Notes: generated by a model not told the origin, from the letters alone. A stretch of DNA of 64,000 nucleotides from Nocardioides solisilvae (GCF_003194625.1 NZ_QHKX01000003.1:558001-622000), one strand, 5' to 3'; numbered from the stretch's first letter, positions 45,057-54,656 are shown. Numbers and translations: made by a program.

Positions 45057-45075
45057 GCCCGGCGGTTCGCCGGGC
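45057..45075 (-). promoter_or_regulatory. Hairpin in the S10 leader
   Basis: A perfect 8-bp stem, GCCCGGCG/CGCCGGGC, with a 3-nt loop, roughly 195 nt before rpsJ. It may be part of a leader control element or a weak terminator. Confidence 0.45.
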
Positions 45076-45224
45076 CGATCGGGTCTCGGCCTGAAGACTC
45101 TTCAGATGGTGCTTCCCACGCAGGGACCACCGAGCCAGGGCACACGGTGGCCGGAGCCACCGGGAGACGCGATTCAGTAGTCAAGGTGAGACGCACCCCG
45201 GCGACCCGCCGGAGCAACCGGACT

Positions 45225-45254
45225 ATCTTGGCAGACCGCCACGGCATCGACCAA
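45225..45254 (-). promoter_or_regulatory. Candidate S10 operon promoter
   Basis: On the minus strand, TTGGTC (45249-45254) and CAAGAT (45225-45230) are separated by 18 bp, a reasonable sigma-70-type promoter. The overlapping TGCCAAGATAGTCC is AT-richer than its surroundings. The position is about 360 bp upstream of rpsJ. Confidence 0.5.
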
Positions 45255-45297
45255 ATCGAGGTGTCCGGAAGGCGCACGGGCCTGCCGGTGAGGGTGT

Positions 45298-46050
45298 TCA
45301 GTCCGTCGCCGCTGCCCGGCGGTAGGTCAGGTCGGTGATCTCCCGGCCCTTGTCCAGCCCCTTGCGCTCGAACTTGGTGACGGGCCGCTCCGCCCAGCGC
45401 GGCACCGCTCCCCCGGTCAGCAGCGGCTCGGCGTCGAGCACCTCGACCATCTGCTCGGCGTAGTCGGCCCAGTCGGTCGCCAGCCGCCAGAGTGCGCCGG
45501 GCGCGAGCCGCGAGGCGGCGACCGAGGCGAACGCCGGGGAGACCAGGCGCCGCTTGTTGTGCTTCTTCTTGTGCCACGGGTCCGGGAAGAAGGTCCAGAG
45601 CTCGGTGACGGAGCCGGGCGCCAGGACGTGCTCGAGGAACCAGGCGGCGTCGACCGAGCAGAACCGGACGTTGTCCGCGCCGGCCTCCGCCGCACGCCAC
45701 AGGCCGTCGGCCACGCCGGGCCGCCAGACCTCCAGCGCCAGCACGTTGCACTCCGGCCGGGCCGCCGCCAGGACGGCGGTGGCCTCCCCCACCCCGGACC
45801 CGATCTCCACGACCAGCGGGGCGCTGCGGCCGAACCGGGCGTCCAGGTCGAAGCCCGGCCGGTCCACCGCCTCGTCGGGGATCACCCAGTCGGCCTGGTG
45901 CGCCGCCCACCCCTCCGCCTGGCGCGGGGTGAACCGGCTCCCCCGGCGCGAGTAGGAGAGCACCTCGCGCATCCGGCGGCCGTCCTCGGTCAGCTTGAGG
46001 TGCGGGCGCGCGGGTCGGACGGTCTCGGGGGCGTGGGGCTGCTCGGTCAC
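45298..46050 (-). CDS. trmB: tRNA (guanine-N7-)-methyltransferase TrmB
   Basis: Methylates N7 of G46 in the variable loop of tRNA using SAM. The 250-residue enzyme has the SAM-binding VVEIGSGVGEATAVLAA, the catalytic/substrate motif FPDPWHKKKHNKRR and the C-terminal VTKFERKGLDKGREITDL. The GTG at 46050 was chosen because GGGGAGA lies upstream and conserved sequence follows soon after. It is divergent from an AraC-type gene, with only 36 bp between starts. Confidence 0.96.
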   Translation of the reverse strand: MTEQPHAPETVRPARPHLKLTEDGRRMREVLSYSRRGSRFTPRQAEGWAAHQADWVIPDEAVDRPGFDLDARFGRSAPLVVEIGSGVGEATAVLAAARPECNVLALEVWRPGVADGLWRAAEAGADNVRFCSVDAAWFLEHVLAPGSVTELWTFFPDPWHKKKHNKRRLVSPAFASVAASRLAPGALWRLATDWADYAEQMVEVLDAEPLLTGGAVPRWAERPVTKFERKGLDKGREITDLTYRRAAATD

Positions 46051-46073
46051 CGGTCCATTCTCCCCGGCCGCCC

Positions 46074-46079
46074 TAGGAT
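46074..46079 (+). promoter_or_regulatory. -10 box (TAGGAT) of the AraC gene, leaderless spacing
   Basis: TAGGAT ends 7 nt before the ATG at 46087, so the transcript should begin at the start codon. There is no Shine-Dalgarno sequence in between (CGCGTGC). Confidence 0.6.
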
Positions 46080-46086
46080 CGCGTGC

Positions 46087-46542
46087 ATGGCCTCCGCCCC
46101 GCGTCGCGTGCCCGGCGACGTGCTCGTCCACCTGCGGCGCGCCCGGGACCACATGGACCGGCACTTCGCCGAGGAGCTCGACCTCGACCGGGTGGCGGCG
46201 GTGGCGGGGCTGAGCAAGTACCACTTCCTGCGGCTCTTCGCGGCGACGTACCGGATCACCCCGGCGGCCTACCTGGCCGAGCGCCGGATCGAGCGGGCGC
46301 AGGACCTGCTGCGCGCGACGAACCTCACCGTGACCGAGGTCTGCCACGCGGTCGGCTACAGCAGCCTCGGCTCCTTCTCCAGCCGCTTCACCGAGGTCAC
46401 CGGCGAGACGCCGAGCGCCTTCGCCCGGCGGTACGCCGTCACCGGCGCGCCGCGGATCCCCGGCTGCCACCTCTTCATGGCCGGCCTGCTGGAGCGCAGG
46501 AGCGCAACTGCGGAGAAGCCGGACGGGCCCGGGTCTCCCTAG
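46087..46542 (+). CDS. AraC-family transcriptional regulator (DNA-binding domain only)
   Basis: A 151-residue regulator made almost entirely of the AraC double helix-turn-helix (LDRVAAVAGLSKYHFLRLFA, then VTEVCHAVGYSSLGSFSSRF, then ETPSAFARR). It has no separate ligand domain; the 35-residue C-terminus may be a short sensor. A VOC-family protein follows 9 bp later, a frequent pairing (AraC plus glyoxalase-fold protein), so it probably controls that gene. Transcription looks leaderless. Confidence 0.92.
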   Translation: MASAPRRVPGDVLVHLRRARDHMDRHFAEELDLDRVAAVAGLSKYHFLRLFAATYRITPAAYLAERRIERAQDLLRATNLTVTEVCHAVGYSSLGSFSSRFTEVTGETPSAFARRYAVTGAPRIPGCHLFMAGLLERRSATAEKPDGPGSP

Positions 46543-46545
46543 GGT
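46540..46545 (+). promoter_or_regulatory. -10 box (TAGGGT) of the VOC gene, overlapping the AraC stop codon
   Basis: TAGGGT begins with the TAG stop codon of the AraC gene and ends 6 nt before the ATG at 46552. The VOC gene may therefore have its own leaderless transcript in addition to read-through. Confidence 0.45.
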
Positions 46546-46551
46546 CGGGGC

Positions 46552-47004
46552 ATGACCACGCAGATCACCAACGTCTCCCTCGTCTCCGTCTGGGTGAAGG
46601 ACATCGACGAGTCCAAGGCCTTCTACACCGACGTCCTGGGGTTCGAGGTCGGCGACGACCTCACCCTCGGTCCCGACTTCCGCTGGTGCACCGTCTTCCA
46701 CCCGCGCCAGCCCGAGCTGCACCTGCACCTCACCACCCCCAGCGGCCCGCTGCCCGACTACCTGATCGAGGCCATGCAGCGCGCCCAGGCCGAGGGCGGG
46801 CTGCCCGGCGTCGGGCTGCACGTCGAGGACTGCCGCCGGGTCTTCGAGGAGCTCAGCGCCAAGGGCGTGGAGTTCCTGCAGGAGCCCGAGGACCGCCCGT
46901 ACGGCGTGGAGGCGCTCATGCGGGACAACTCCGGCAACTGGATGGTGCTGGTCCAGCCGCGCGAGTTCACGCCCGAGGACTTCGAGGGCGTCGACATGTC
47001 CTGA
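46552..47004 (+). CDS. VOC-family (glyoxalase/bleomycin-resistance fold) protein
   Basis: A 150-residue protein of the vicinal oxygen chelate fold (VSVWVKDIDESKAFYTDVLG, then LPGVGLHVEDCRRVFEEL, then GVEALMRDNSGNWMVLVQ). The first metal-ligand position usually held by His is not obvious (SVWV), so a non-enzymatic binding role cannot be excluded. It follows an AraC regulator by 9 bp. Substrate unknown; members bind antibiotics or act as dioxygenases or isomerases. Confidence 0.88.
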   Translation: MTTQITNVSLVSVWVKDIDESKAFYTDVLGFEVGDDLTLGPDFRWCTVFHPRQPELHLHLTTPSGPLPDYLIEAMQRAQAEGGLPGVGLHVEDCRRVFEELSAKGVEFLQEPEDRPYGVEALMRDNSGNWMVLVQPREFTPEDFEGVDMS

Positions 47005-47037
47005 GCCGCGGTCGCGGCGCCCTGGGCGCCGGGCCGC

Positions 47038-48294
47038 TCACATGAGGAAGGTGAAGAGCGGCGAGCCCGGGGAGACCTGCTCGATGGTGAGCGGGCTGCG
47101 GTGCATTCGGCCGAGCAGGGCGCCGAGGTCGTCGGCCCGCTCCAGCTCGATCCCGACGAGCGCCGGCCCGGTCTCGCGGTTGTTCTTCTTCACGTAGTCG
47201 AAGACCACGATGTCGTCGCCCTCCCCCAGCACGTCCTCGAGGAAGTGCCGCAGGGCCCCCGGCTCCTGGGGGAAGGAGACGAGGAAGTAGTGGCGCAGGC
47301 CCTGGTGGATGAGCGACCGCTCCAGGATCTCGCCGTACCGGCTGACGTCGTTGTTGCCGCCGGAGACGAGGCAGACCACCGCCTGGTCGGCCGGCACCCG
47401 CCCGGCGAGCTCCCGCGCCGCGGTGCTGGCCAGCGCGCCGGCAGGCTCCGCGATGATCCCGTCGACCTGGTAGAGCTCGAGCATCTCGGTGCAGACCGCG
47501 CCGGCGTCCACGCGGACCACCTCGTCGACGAGGTCCCGCACCACCGGGTAGGTCAGTTCCCCGACCCGGCCCACGGCCGCGCCGTCGACGAACGTGTCCA
47601 CGTGGTCGAGGGCGACGGGGCCTCCTGCGGCGAGCGCCGCGGTCATGCTGGCGGCACCGCTCGGCTCGACCCCCACGATCCGGACCCGGGGGTGACGCTC
47701 GCGCAGCCACAGGGCCATCCCGGCCACGAGGCCCCCGCCGCCCACGGGGGCGAGCAGGGTGTGCAGCGGGCGGTCGAGCTGGGACACGACCTCGGGGGCG
47801 ACGGTCCCCTGGCCCAGGATCGTCCGCGCGTCGTCGAAGGGGTGGACGAAGACCGCCCCGGTCCGCTCGGCGTCCTCGCGCGCCGCGGCGCCCGCGACGT
47901 CGTACGTGCTCCCGGCCACCACCAGCTCGACGCGCCCCTCCCCCAGCGCCACGATCCGCTGCCGCTTCTGTCGCGGGGTGTTGCCGGGGACGTAGACGCG
48001 CCCCTCGATGCCGAGCCGCGCGCAGCTCCACGCCACCCCCTGGCCGTGGTTGCCGGCGCTCGCGCAGACCACGCCGCGACGCCGCTCGGCCTGCGTCAGC
48101 CCGTCGATGAGGTGGAAGGCTCCGCGGACCTTGTAGGACCGGGTGATCTGGCGGTTCTCCCGCTTGAGGTGCACCTGGGCGCCGACGACGTCGGAGAGCC
48201 GGGGGCTCAGCTCGAGCTCGGTCCGGCGTACGACGGGCGCCAGCAGGGCGGCGGCCGCCTCCACCCCGGCGGCGTCAAGGTCAGGTCGGGTCAC
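47038..48294 (-). CDS. ilvA: Threonine ammonia-lyase (threonine dehydratase)
   Basis: PLP enzyme converting L-threonine to 2-oxobutanoate, the first step to isoleucine. The 418-residue protein has the PLP lysine in ITRSYKVRGAF, the phosphate-binding PVGGGGLVAGMA and a C-terminal ACT-like regulatory domain from about residue 325 (HYFLVSFPQEPGALRHFLED), the short biosynthetic form. The GTG at 48294 follows TAGGCT by 6 nt and appears leaderless. It lies downstream of tuf but is separated by a strong terminator. Confidence 0.96.
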   Translation of the reverse strand: MTRPDLDAAGVEAAAALLAPVVRRTELELSPRLSDVVGAQVHLKRENRQITRSYKVRGAFHLIDGLTQAERRRGVVCASAGNHGQGVAWSCARLGIEGRVYVPGNTPRQKRQRIVALGEGRVELVVAGSTYDVAGAAAREDAERTGAVFVHPFDDARTILGQGTVAPEVVSQLDRPLHTLLAPVGGGGLVAGMALWLRERHPRVRIVGVEPSGAASMTAALAAGGPVALDHVDTFVDGAAVGRVGELTYPVVRDLVDEVVRVDAGAVCTEMLELYQVDGIIAEPAGALASTAARELAGRVPADQAVVCLVSGGNNDVSRYGEILERSLIHQGLRHYFLVSFPQEPGALRHFLEDVLGEGDDIVVFDYVKKNNRETGPALVGIELERADDLGALLGRMHRSPLTIEQVSPGSPLFTFLM

Positions 48295-48300
48295 CCGGGC

Positions 48301-48306
48301 AGCCTA
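48301..48306 (-). promoter_or_regulatory. -10 box (TAGGCT) of ilvA, leaderless spacing
   Basis: On the minus strand TAGGCT ends 6 nt before the GTG at 48294, with CCGGGC-type sequence and no ribosome binding site between. This rules out a leader attenuator or T-box in front of ilvA from this promoter. Confidence 0.55.
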
Positions 48307-48318
48307 CGGGGACGCAGA

Positions 48319-48348
48319 ACGGCCCCGGACCGTGAGGTCCGGGGCCGT
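48319..48348 (-). terminator. Terminator of the str operon (after tuf)
   Basis: A perfect 13-bp stem, ACGGCCCCGGACC/GGTCCGGGGCCGT, with a GTGA loop, lies 36 bp after the tuf stop and just before the ilvA promoter. No U-run, but the stem is very stable. Confidence 0.85.
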
Positions 48349-48383
48349 CCTGGTGGATCAGCTGGTCTGGCGACCAGCGGCGA

Positions 48384-49577
<1,194 letters not shown>

Positions 49578-49646
49578 TGTGGGCTCCTCCTGTTGGTTGT
49601 TTCTTGACTCGTGAGTGGTGTGGTGCAGCCGAGGATCCGGGCGAGG

Positions 49647-51761
49647 TCACTCGCCGCGGACCTTCTTGGTGATCTCGTCGGCGATGTTCGAAGGAACCTC
49701 GGCGTACGAGTCGAACTCCATCGAGTACGACGCCTGCCCGGAGGTCTTGGACCTCAGGTCGCCAACGTACCCGAACATCTCTGACAGCGGCACGAGGGCG
49801 GAGACGACCAGGTCGCCGTGCCGCTCCTCCTGCGCGCGGATCTGCCCACGGCGGCTGTTGATGTCGCCGATCACCGTGCCGAGGAACGACTCGGGGGTCG
49901 TGACCTCGACCGCGAACATGGGCTCGAGCAGGACGGCCTGAGCCCGCTGCGCGGCCTCCTTGAAGCCCTGCAGACCGGCGATCTTGAACGCCAGCTCGGA
50001 CGAGTCGACGTCGTGGTAGGCGCCGTCCTCGAGCGAGACCTTCACGTCGACCATGGGGAAGCCGGCCTTGACGCCGAACTGCATGGCCTCCTGGGCGCCC
50101 TGGTCCACCGAGGGGATGTACTCCTTCGGCACACGGCCACCGGAGACGTTGTTGACGAACTCGTAGCCGGCACCCAGGCCGGTCTCGGGGTCGATGTTCG
50201 GCTCGATCGACATGACGATCTTGGCGAACTGGCCCGAGCCACCGGTCTGCTTCTTGTGGGTGTAGCTGTGGTTCTCCACCTTGCGGCGGATGGTCTCGCG
50301 GTAGGCGACCTGCGGCTTGCCGACGGTGGCCTCGACGCGGAACTCGCGCTTCATCCGGTCGACCAGGATCTCCAGGTGGAGCTCGCCCATGCCGGCGATG
50401 ATGGTCTGGCCCGTCTCCTCGTCGGTCTTGACGGTGAAGGTCGGGTCCTCCTCGGAGAGGCGCTGGATCGCGGTGCCCAGCTTCTCCTGGTCGGACTTCG
50501 TCTTCGGCTCGATGGCGACCTCGATCACCGGGGCCGGGAACGTCATCGACTCGAGGACGACCTGGTTGGACGGGTCGGAGAGCGTGTGACCGGTCTTCGT
50601 GTCCTTGAGGCCCATGACGGCCACGATCTGGCCGGCGCCGACCGACGCGATCTCCTCACGCTTGTTGGCGTGCATCTGGTAGACCTTGCCGATCCGCTCC
50701 TTGCGGCCGTTGGTCGAGTTGACCACGGTGCCGCCGGCCTCGAGCTTGCCCGAGTAGACGCGGACGAAGGTGAGGCGGCCCAGGTGCGGGTCGGCGGCGA
50801 TCTTGAACGCCAGCGCGGAGAGCGGCTCGTCGTCGGCCGGCTTGCGCAGGACCTCCTCGTCCTCCTTGTTGGGCTTGTGGCCCACGATCGCCTCGACGTC
50901 GAGCGGCGAGGGGAGGTAGTCGACGATCGCGTCGAGCAGGGGCTGGACGCCCTTGTTCTTGAACGCGGTGCCGGTGAGGACGGGGTTGACCTTGTCGCCC
51001 AGGGTCGCGCGACGGATGGCGGCCTTGAGGGTGGGCACGTCGAAGACGTCACCGTCCTCGAGGTAGACCTCCATGATCTCGTCGTCGGCCTCGGCGAGGG
51101 TCTCGACGAGCTTCTCGCGGTACTCGGCGGCCTTGTCGGCGAGGTCGGCGGGAATCTCCTCGACGACGTAGTCCTCGCCCTGCTGGGTCTCGCCGCGCCA
51201 GAGCTTGGCGTTCATCTCGACCAGGTCGACGACGCCGACGAAGTCGGACTCGGCACCGATCGGGATCTGGAGGACCAGCGGGGTCGCGTTGAGCTTCGAA
51301 ACGATGGTGTCGACGACGCGGTAGAAGTCGGCACCGGTGCGGTCGAGCTTGTTGACGAAGCACATGCGCGGCACGGCGTACTTGTTGGCCTGGCGCCACA
51401 CGGTCATCGACTGGGGCTCGACGCCCGCGACACCGTCGAAGACGGCGACGGCGCCGTCGAGGACGCGCAGCGAGCGCTCGACCTCGACCGTGAAGTCGAC
51501 GTGGCCCGGGGTGTCGATGATGTTGATCTGGTGCTGCTTCCACCAGCAGGTGGTGGCGGCGGAGGTGATGGTGATCCCCCGCTCCTGCTCCTGCTCCATC
51601 CAGTCCATCGTGGCGCCACCGTCGTGGACCTCACCGATCTTGTAGGTGATGCCGGTGTAGAAGAGGATGCGCTCGGTCGTGGTGGTCTTGCCGGCGTCGA
51701 TGTGCGCCATGATGCCGATGTTGCGGACCTTGTTGAGGTCCGTGGTGATGTCAACGGCCAC
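49647..51761 (-). CDS. fusA: Elongation factor G
   Basis: Translocation GTPase of 704 residues. G-domain motifs are [32 protein letters not shown] and [10 protein letters not shown]; domain IV has [15 protein letters not shown]. The length and sequence look like canonical EF-G1 (with EF-Tu and S7/S12 neighbours), not the recycling paralogue. A strong hairpin lies in the 81-bp gap after rpsG. Confidence 0.99.
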   Translation of the reverse strand: MAVDITTDLNKVRNIGIMAHIDAGKTTTTERILFYTGITYKIGEVHDGGATMDWMEQEQERGITITSAATTCWWKQHQINIIDTPGHVDFTVEVERSLRVLDGAVAVFDGVAGVEPQSMTVWRQANKYAVPRMCFVNKLDRTGADFYRVVDTIVSKLNATPLVLQIPIGAESDFVGVVDLVEMNAKLWRGETQQGEDYVVEEIPADLADKAAEYREKLVETLAEADDEIMEVYLEDGDVFDVPTLKAAIRRATLGDKVNPVLTGTAFKNKGVQPLLDAIVDYLPSPLDVEAIVGHKPNKEDEEVLRKPADDEPLSALAFKIAADPHLGRLTFVRVYSGKLEAGGTVVNSTNGRKERIGKVYQMHANKREEIASVGAGQIVAVMGLKDTKTGHTLSDPSNQVVLESMTFPAPVIEVAIEPKTKSDQEKLGTAIQRLSEEDPTFTVKTDEETGQTIIAGMGELHLEILVDRMKREFRVEATVGKPQVAYRETIRRKVENHSYTHKKQTGGSGQFAKIVMSIEPNIDPETGLGAGYEFVNNVSGGRVPKEYIPSVDQGAQEAMQFGVKAGFPMVDVKVSLEDGAYHDVDSSELAFKIAGLQGFKEAAQRAQAVLLEPMFAVEVTTPESFLGTVIGDINSRRGQIRAQEERHGDLVVSALVPLSEMFGYVGDLRSKTSGQASYSMEFDSYAEVPSNIADEITKKVRGE

Positions 51762-51802
51762 TGAAAGTCACAGTTCCTTACGAGATCGAGGGTGCGGGTG
51801 GT

Positions 51803-51838
51803 GTCGGGCGTACGCCGCGCGGGCGGCGTACGCCCGAC
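51803..51838. promoter_or_regulatory. 16-bp perfect hairpin between rpsG and fusA
   Basis: GTCGGGCGTACGCCGC (51803-51818) and its exact complement (51823-51838) enclose a 4-nt loop. It begins 5 bp after the rpsG stop and fills nearly half of the 81-bp gap to fusA. There is no U-tract. It is the strongest hairpin inside the str operon and may attenuate or stabilise, changing the r-protein to elongation-factor ratio. Confidence 0.85.
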
Positions 51839-51842
51839 GAGG

Positions 51843-52313
51843 TCACCAGCGGTAGTGGGCGAAGGCCTTGTTGGACTCGGCCATCTTGTGGGTGTCCTCG
51901 CGCTTCTTCACAGCGGCGCCGAGGCCGTTGCTCGCGTCGAGGATCTCGTTCATCAGCCGCTCGGACATCGTCTTCTCGCGACGGTCCTGGGCGTAGCCGA
52001 CGAGCCAGCGCAGCGCCAGCGTGGTGCTGCGGTTGGGCTTGACCTCGATCGGGACCTGGTAGGTCGCACCGCCGACGCGGCGGGACTTGACCTCGATCGC
52101 GGGCTTCACGTTGTCCAGCGCGCGCTTGAGCGTGAGGACCGGGTCGGTGCCGGTCTTCTCGCGGCAGCCCTCGAGGGCCGAGTAGACGATCCTCTGGGCA
52201 ACCTGCTTCTTGCCGTCCTGGAGGACCTTGCTCACCAGCTGGGTGACGATCTGCGACCCGTAGACGGGGTCGACGTCGAGCGGACGCTTCGGTGCGGGAC
52301 CCTTGCGCGGCAT
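51843..52313 (-). CDS. rpsG: 30S ribosomal protein S7
   Basis: Primary assembly protein of the 30S head, 156 residues ([20 protein letters not shown], then [20 protein letters not shown], then [20 protein letters not shown]). One base after the rpsL stop. S7 autoregulates str in E. coli; no target site was identified here. Confidence 0.99.
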   Translation of the reverse strand: MPRKGPAPKRPLDVDPVYGSQIVTQLVSKVLQDGKKQVAQRIVYSALEGCREKTGTDPVLTLKRALDNVKPAIEVKSRRVGGATYQVPIEVKPNRSTTLALRWLVGYAQDRREKTMSERLMNEILDASNGLGAAVKKREDTHKMAESNKAFAHYRW

Positions 52314-52314
52314 G

Positions 52315-52689
52315 TCAGCTCTTCTCCTTCTTCGCGCCGTAGCGGCTGCGGGCCTGCTTACGGTTCTTCACGCCCTGGGTGTCGAGCGTGCCGCGGATGA
52401 TCTTGTAGCGGACACCGGGAAGGTCCTTCACACGGCCGCCGCGGACGAGCACGATCGAGTGCTCCTGCAGGTTGTGGCCCACGCCCGGGATGTACGCCGT
52501 GACCTCGACGCCGCTGGACAGGCGCACGCGGGCGACCTTCCGGAGGGCGGAGTTCGGCTTCTTGGGGGTGGTGGTGTAGACGCGGGTGCAGACGCCCCGG
52601 CGCTGGGGCGAGCCCTTGAGCGCAGGCGTCTTGTTCTTGGACACCTTGTCCTGGCGGCCCTTGCGGACCAACTGCTGAATGGTGGGCAC
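52315..52689 (-). CDS. rpsL: 30S ribosomal protein S12
   Basis: Decoding-centre protein, 124 residues. The loops where streptomycin resistance arises are wild type: [15 protein letters not shown] keeps the Lys corresponding to K43, and [12 protein letters not shown] keeps that corresponding to K88. The GTG at 52689 matches the family start [12 protein letters not shown]. First gene of the str operon, about 150 nt downstream of a good promoter. Confidence 0.99.
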   Translation of the reverse strand: MPTIQQLVRKGRQDKVSKNKTPALKGSPQRRGVCTRVYTTTPKKPNSALRKVARVRLSSGVEVTAYIPGVGHNLQEHSIVLVRGGRVKDLPGVRYKIIRGTLDTQGVKNRKQARSRYGAKKEKS

Positions 52690-52819
52690 CGGGTGGTTCC
52701 CCTTCTTGTTTGCTCGTCACGGCCCGGCGACCTGCCGGACTCGGGGTGTTGCTCGTTGCTGTGTGCCTGTCGATCAGCGCGGGAGGGGCGGCCTTGGAGG
52801 CGTCCGGGCACGCGCATGG

Positions 52820-52837
52820 GTCTGGGACGTTCCAGAC
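52820..52837 (-). promoter_or_regulatory. Hairpin at the start of the str leader
   Basis: GTCTGG-GACGTT-CCAGAC would lie at about +4 to +21 of a transcript from the promoter at 52848-52877. It could also help end the upstream MFS transcript. Confidence 0.4.
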
Positions 52838-52847
52838 ACGAGGGATC

Positions 52848-52877
52848 AGGCTACTTGCCCGCGTGGGCGAGGGTCAA
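52848..52877 (-). promoter_or_regulatory. Promoter of the str operon (rpsL-rpsG-fusA-tuf)
   Basis: On the minus strand, TTGACC (52872-52877) and TAGCCT (52848-52853) are 18 bp apart, the best promoter match in the window. It lies inside the 3' end of the MFS gene: the first three bases of the -10 are that gene's TAG stop. Transcription would start near 52841, leaving a leader of about 150 nt. Confidence 0.7.
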
Positions 52878-54113
52878 AACGGGAGCGGCGACGGTCCCGC
52901 GGCGGGTCGCGGCGAGGAAGAGGGCGGCGGCCAGCGCCACCCCGGCGACGGTCGCCCCGCCTCCCAGGACCAGGGTCCAGCGGGCCCCGAGGGCCTCCCC
53001 GATCCAGCCCACGACGGGGGCCCCGAGCGGGGTGCCGCCCATGAAGACCATGAGGTAGAGCGCCATCACCCGCCCGCGCATCCCGGCCGTCGTGCTCATC
53101 TGCATGTAGGTGTTGGCCGCGGTGATCATCGTCAGCGAGGTGAGCCCCAGCACGGGGGCGAGGAGCGCGAAGACCAGGTAGGACGGAGCCAGGCCCGCCA
53201 CCACCTCGACGGCGCCGAAGAGCAGCGCCGCCCCCACGACGAGACGGTGCCGCACCCGCTCCCGGCGGGCCGCCAGGAGGGCGCCCGCCAGCGAGCCGAC
53301 GGCCAGGAAGGTGCCGAGGGCGCCGTACTCGGTGGCGCCCTTGCCGAAGACCTCGGTGGCCATGAGGGCGGAGGTCAGCTGGAAGTTGAGACCGAACGTG
53401 CCGGCGACGAAGACGATGGCCAGGATGAGCAGCAGGTCGGGGCGTCCCCTGACGTAGCGGACCCCCTCGAGGACCGCGCCCGGACGACGTCCGGTCGGCT
53501 CGGGCGTGTCCAGCCGGCTGGGGTCGAGGCGGCGCAGCGCGGCGATCGGGGCGGCGTACGAGAGCGCGTTGGCGAGGATCACCCAGCCGGTGGCGACCAC
53601 TCCCCCGCCCAGCGCGGCGATCAGCACGCCGGCGAGGCCGGGCCCGACCAGGCGGGCGGCGTTGAACGAGGCCGAGTTGAGCCCGACCGCGTTGCTCAGG
53701 TCGGCCGGGTCGACCATCTCGGAGACGAACGACTGGCGGGCGGGGGCGTCGAAGGCGGAGCTGACGCCCAGCACGGTGGCCAGCACGTAGACGTGCCAGA
53801 TCTCGGCCGTGCCGGTGACGGCGAGCAGGCCGAGCACGAGCGCCGGGGCCGCCATCCCGAGGTTGGTGGCCTGCAGCAGGCGTTGCTTGGGGACCCGGTC
53901 GGCGACCAGGCCGGCGAACGGGGCCAGCAGGAGGGTGGGCAGGAACTGCAGGCCCGTGGTGATGCCGAGCGCGACGCCGCTGCTGCCGCTGAGCAGCAGG
54001 ACCAGCCAGTCCTGGGCGACGCGCTGCATCCAGGTGCCGGTGTTGGAGACCACCCCGCCGGCGGCGTACAGGCGGTAGTTGGCGTTGTGCAGCGAGCGGA
54101 ACGTGGGGCTCAA
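52851..54113 (-). CDS. MFS transporter (probable drug/metabolite exporter)
   Basis: A 420-residue major facilitator protein with about twelve transmembrane helices. The opening FRSLHNANYRLYAAGGVVSN is typical of the MFS_3/enterobactin-exporter-like group, and LVADRVPKQRLLQATN matches the loop between helices 2 and 3. The start is probably TTG 54113, giving MSPTFRSLHN, 10 bp after the MarR gene; a longer frame runs through marR in another phase. Co-transcription with a MarR repressor implies substrate-induced efflux. The str promoter lies inside its last codons. Confidence 0.88.
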   Translation of the reverse strand: MSPTFRSLHNANYRLYAAGGVVSNTGTWMQRVAQDWLVLLLSGSSGVALGITTGLQFLPTLLLAPFAGLVADRVPKQRLLQATNLGMAAPALVLGLLAVTGTAEIWHVYVLATVLGVSSAFDAPARQSFVSEMVDPADLSNAVGLNSASFNAARLVGPGLAGVLIAALGGGVVATGWVILANALSYAAPIAALRRLDPSRLDTPEPTGRRPGAVLEGVRYVRGRPDLLLILAIVFVAGTFGLNFQLTSALMATEVFGKGATEYGALGTFLAVGSLAGALLAARRERVRHRLVVGAALLFGAVEVVAGLAPSYLVFALLAPVLGLTSLTMITAANTYMQMSTTAGMRGRVMALYLMVFMGGTPLGAPVVGWIGEALGARWTLVLGGGATVAGVALAAALFLAATRRGTVAAPVLTLAHAGK

Positions 54114-54123
54114 GGTGTGGCGA

Positions 54124-54573
54124 TCAGTCTTCCTGTGCGAGCTGGTGGAGGAGCACGGCGGCGCGACGCAGCACCGCGCGGTCTCCGTCGGAGAGGCCGG
54201 TGAGACGCCGGGCGAGCCAGGCGTCACGGCGGTCGCGGTCGGCGCGGACGGCGTCGCGGCCCTGCTCGGTGAGCTGGACGACGACCGCGCGGCCGTCGCT
54301 CTCGTGCGGGCGGCGGACGACGTACCCCGCCTGCTCGAGGGCCGTCACGGTCCGCGTCATCGACGGGGGCTGGACACCCTCGAAGACGGCCAGCTCGCCG
54401 ACGGTGCGGTCGCCGCCGCGGAAGAGGCAGCCGAGCACCGACATGGAGCCGAGGCTGAGCGGGTTGTCGGGGTGCCGCTCCAGGGCCAGCCGGCGCCGGA
54501 GCCGCATCACGCCGAACCGGAGCTCGGAGGCGAGCCCTGCGTCGCTGCGGGTGACCTTCTCGACGGTGGGCAT
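54124..54573 (-). CDS. MarR-family repressor
   Basis: A 149-residue winged-helix regulator (LSLGSMSVLGCLFRGGDRTV, then GVQPPSMTRTVTALEQAGYV, then RRPHESDGRAVVVQLTEQGR). It precedes an MFS exporter by 10 bp, the classic efflux pair: ligand binding would release the operator and induce export. An imperfect palindrome (TTAG..AGGT / ACCT..CTAA) covers its own -10, suggesting autorepression. The ATG at 54573 follows TAGACT by 7 nt and looks leaderless. Confidence 0.93.
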   Translation of the reverse strand: MPTVEKVTRSDAGLASELRFGVMRLRRRLALERHPDNPLSLGSMSVLGCLFRGGDRTVGELAVFEGVQPPSMTRTVTALEQAGYVVRRPHESDGRAVVVQLTEQGRDAVRADRDRRDAWLARRLTGLSDGDRAVLRRAAVLLHQLAQED

Positions 54574-54578
54574 GATCC

Positions 54579-54604
54579 TTAGTCTAGGTCATTACCTTCG
54601 CTAA
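54579..54604 (-). promoter_or_regulatory. MarR promoter and operator
   Basis: An inverted repeat TTAG-tct-AGGT-catt-ACCT-tcg-CTAA (54579-54604) contains the minus-strand -10 TAGACT (54581-54586), which ends 7 nt before the marR ATG. A repressor bound here would block RNA polymerase. Confidence 0.6.
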
Positions 54605-54656
54605 TCACATGCCCGACGGCTCCTCCGCCCGTGACCTCCCCACCCCGGAGATCGAA

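Larger units (their letters stand above)
44863..45297 (-). promoter_or_regulatory. S10 operon promoter and long leader region (no gene)
   Basis: This 435-bp gap between trmB and rpsJ holds no convincing coding frame. It contains a candidate promoter at 45225-45254, a perfect 8-bp hairpin (GCCCGGCG-GTT-CGCCGGGC, 45057-45075) and a small hairpin closer to rpsJ (GCACC/GGTGC, 44885-44900). Transcription from that promoter would give a leader of about 355 nt. Autoregulation by an r-protein is plausible, but the binding site cannot be identified by eye. Confidence 0.6.

Noticed and set aside
45559..46086. Plus-strand extension of the AraC frame upstream of 46087
   Set aside because: It runs antisense through trmB; conserved AraC sequence begins only after 46087, where a TAGGAT box fits a leaderless start.
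48295..48383. T-box or amino-acid attenuator before ilvA
   Set aside because: The ilvA -10 box lies 6 nt from its start codon and the only hairpin is the tuf terminator upstream, so there is no leader RNA to regulate.
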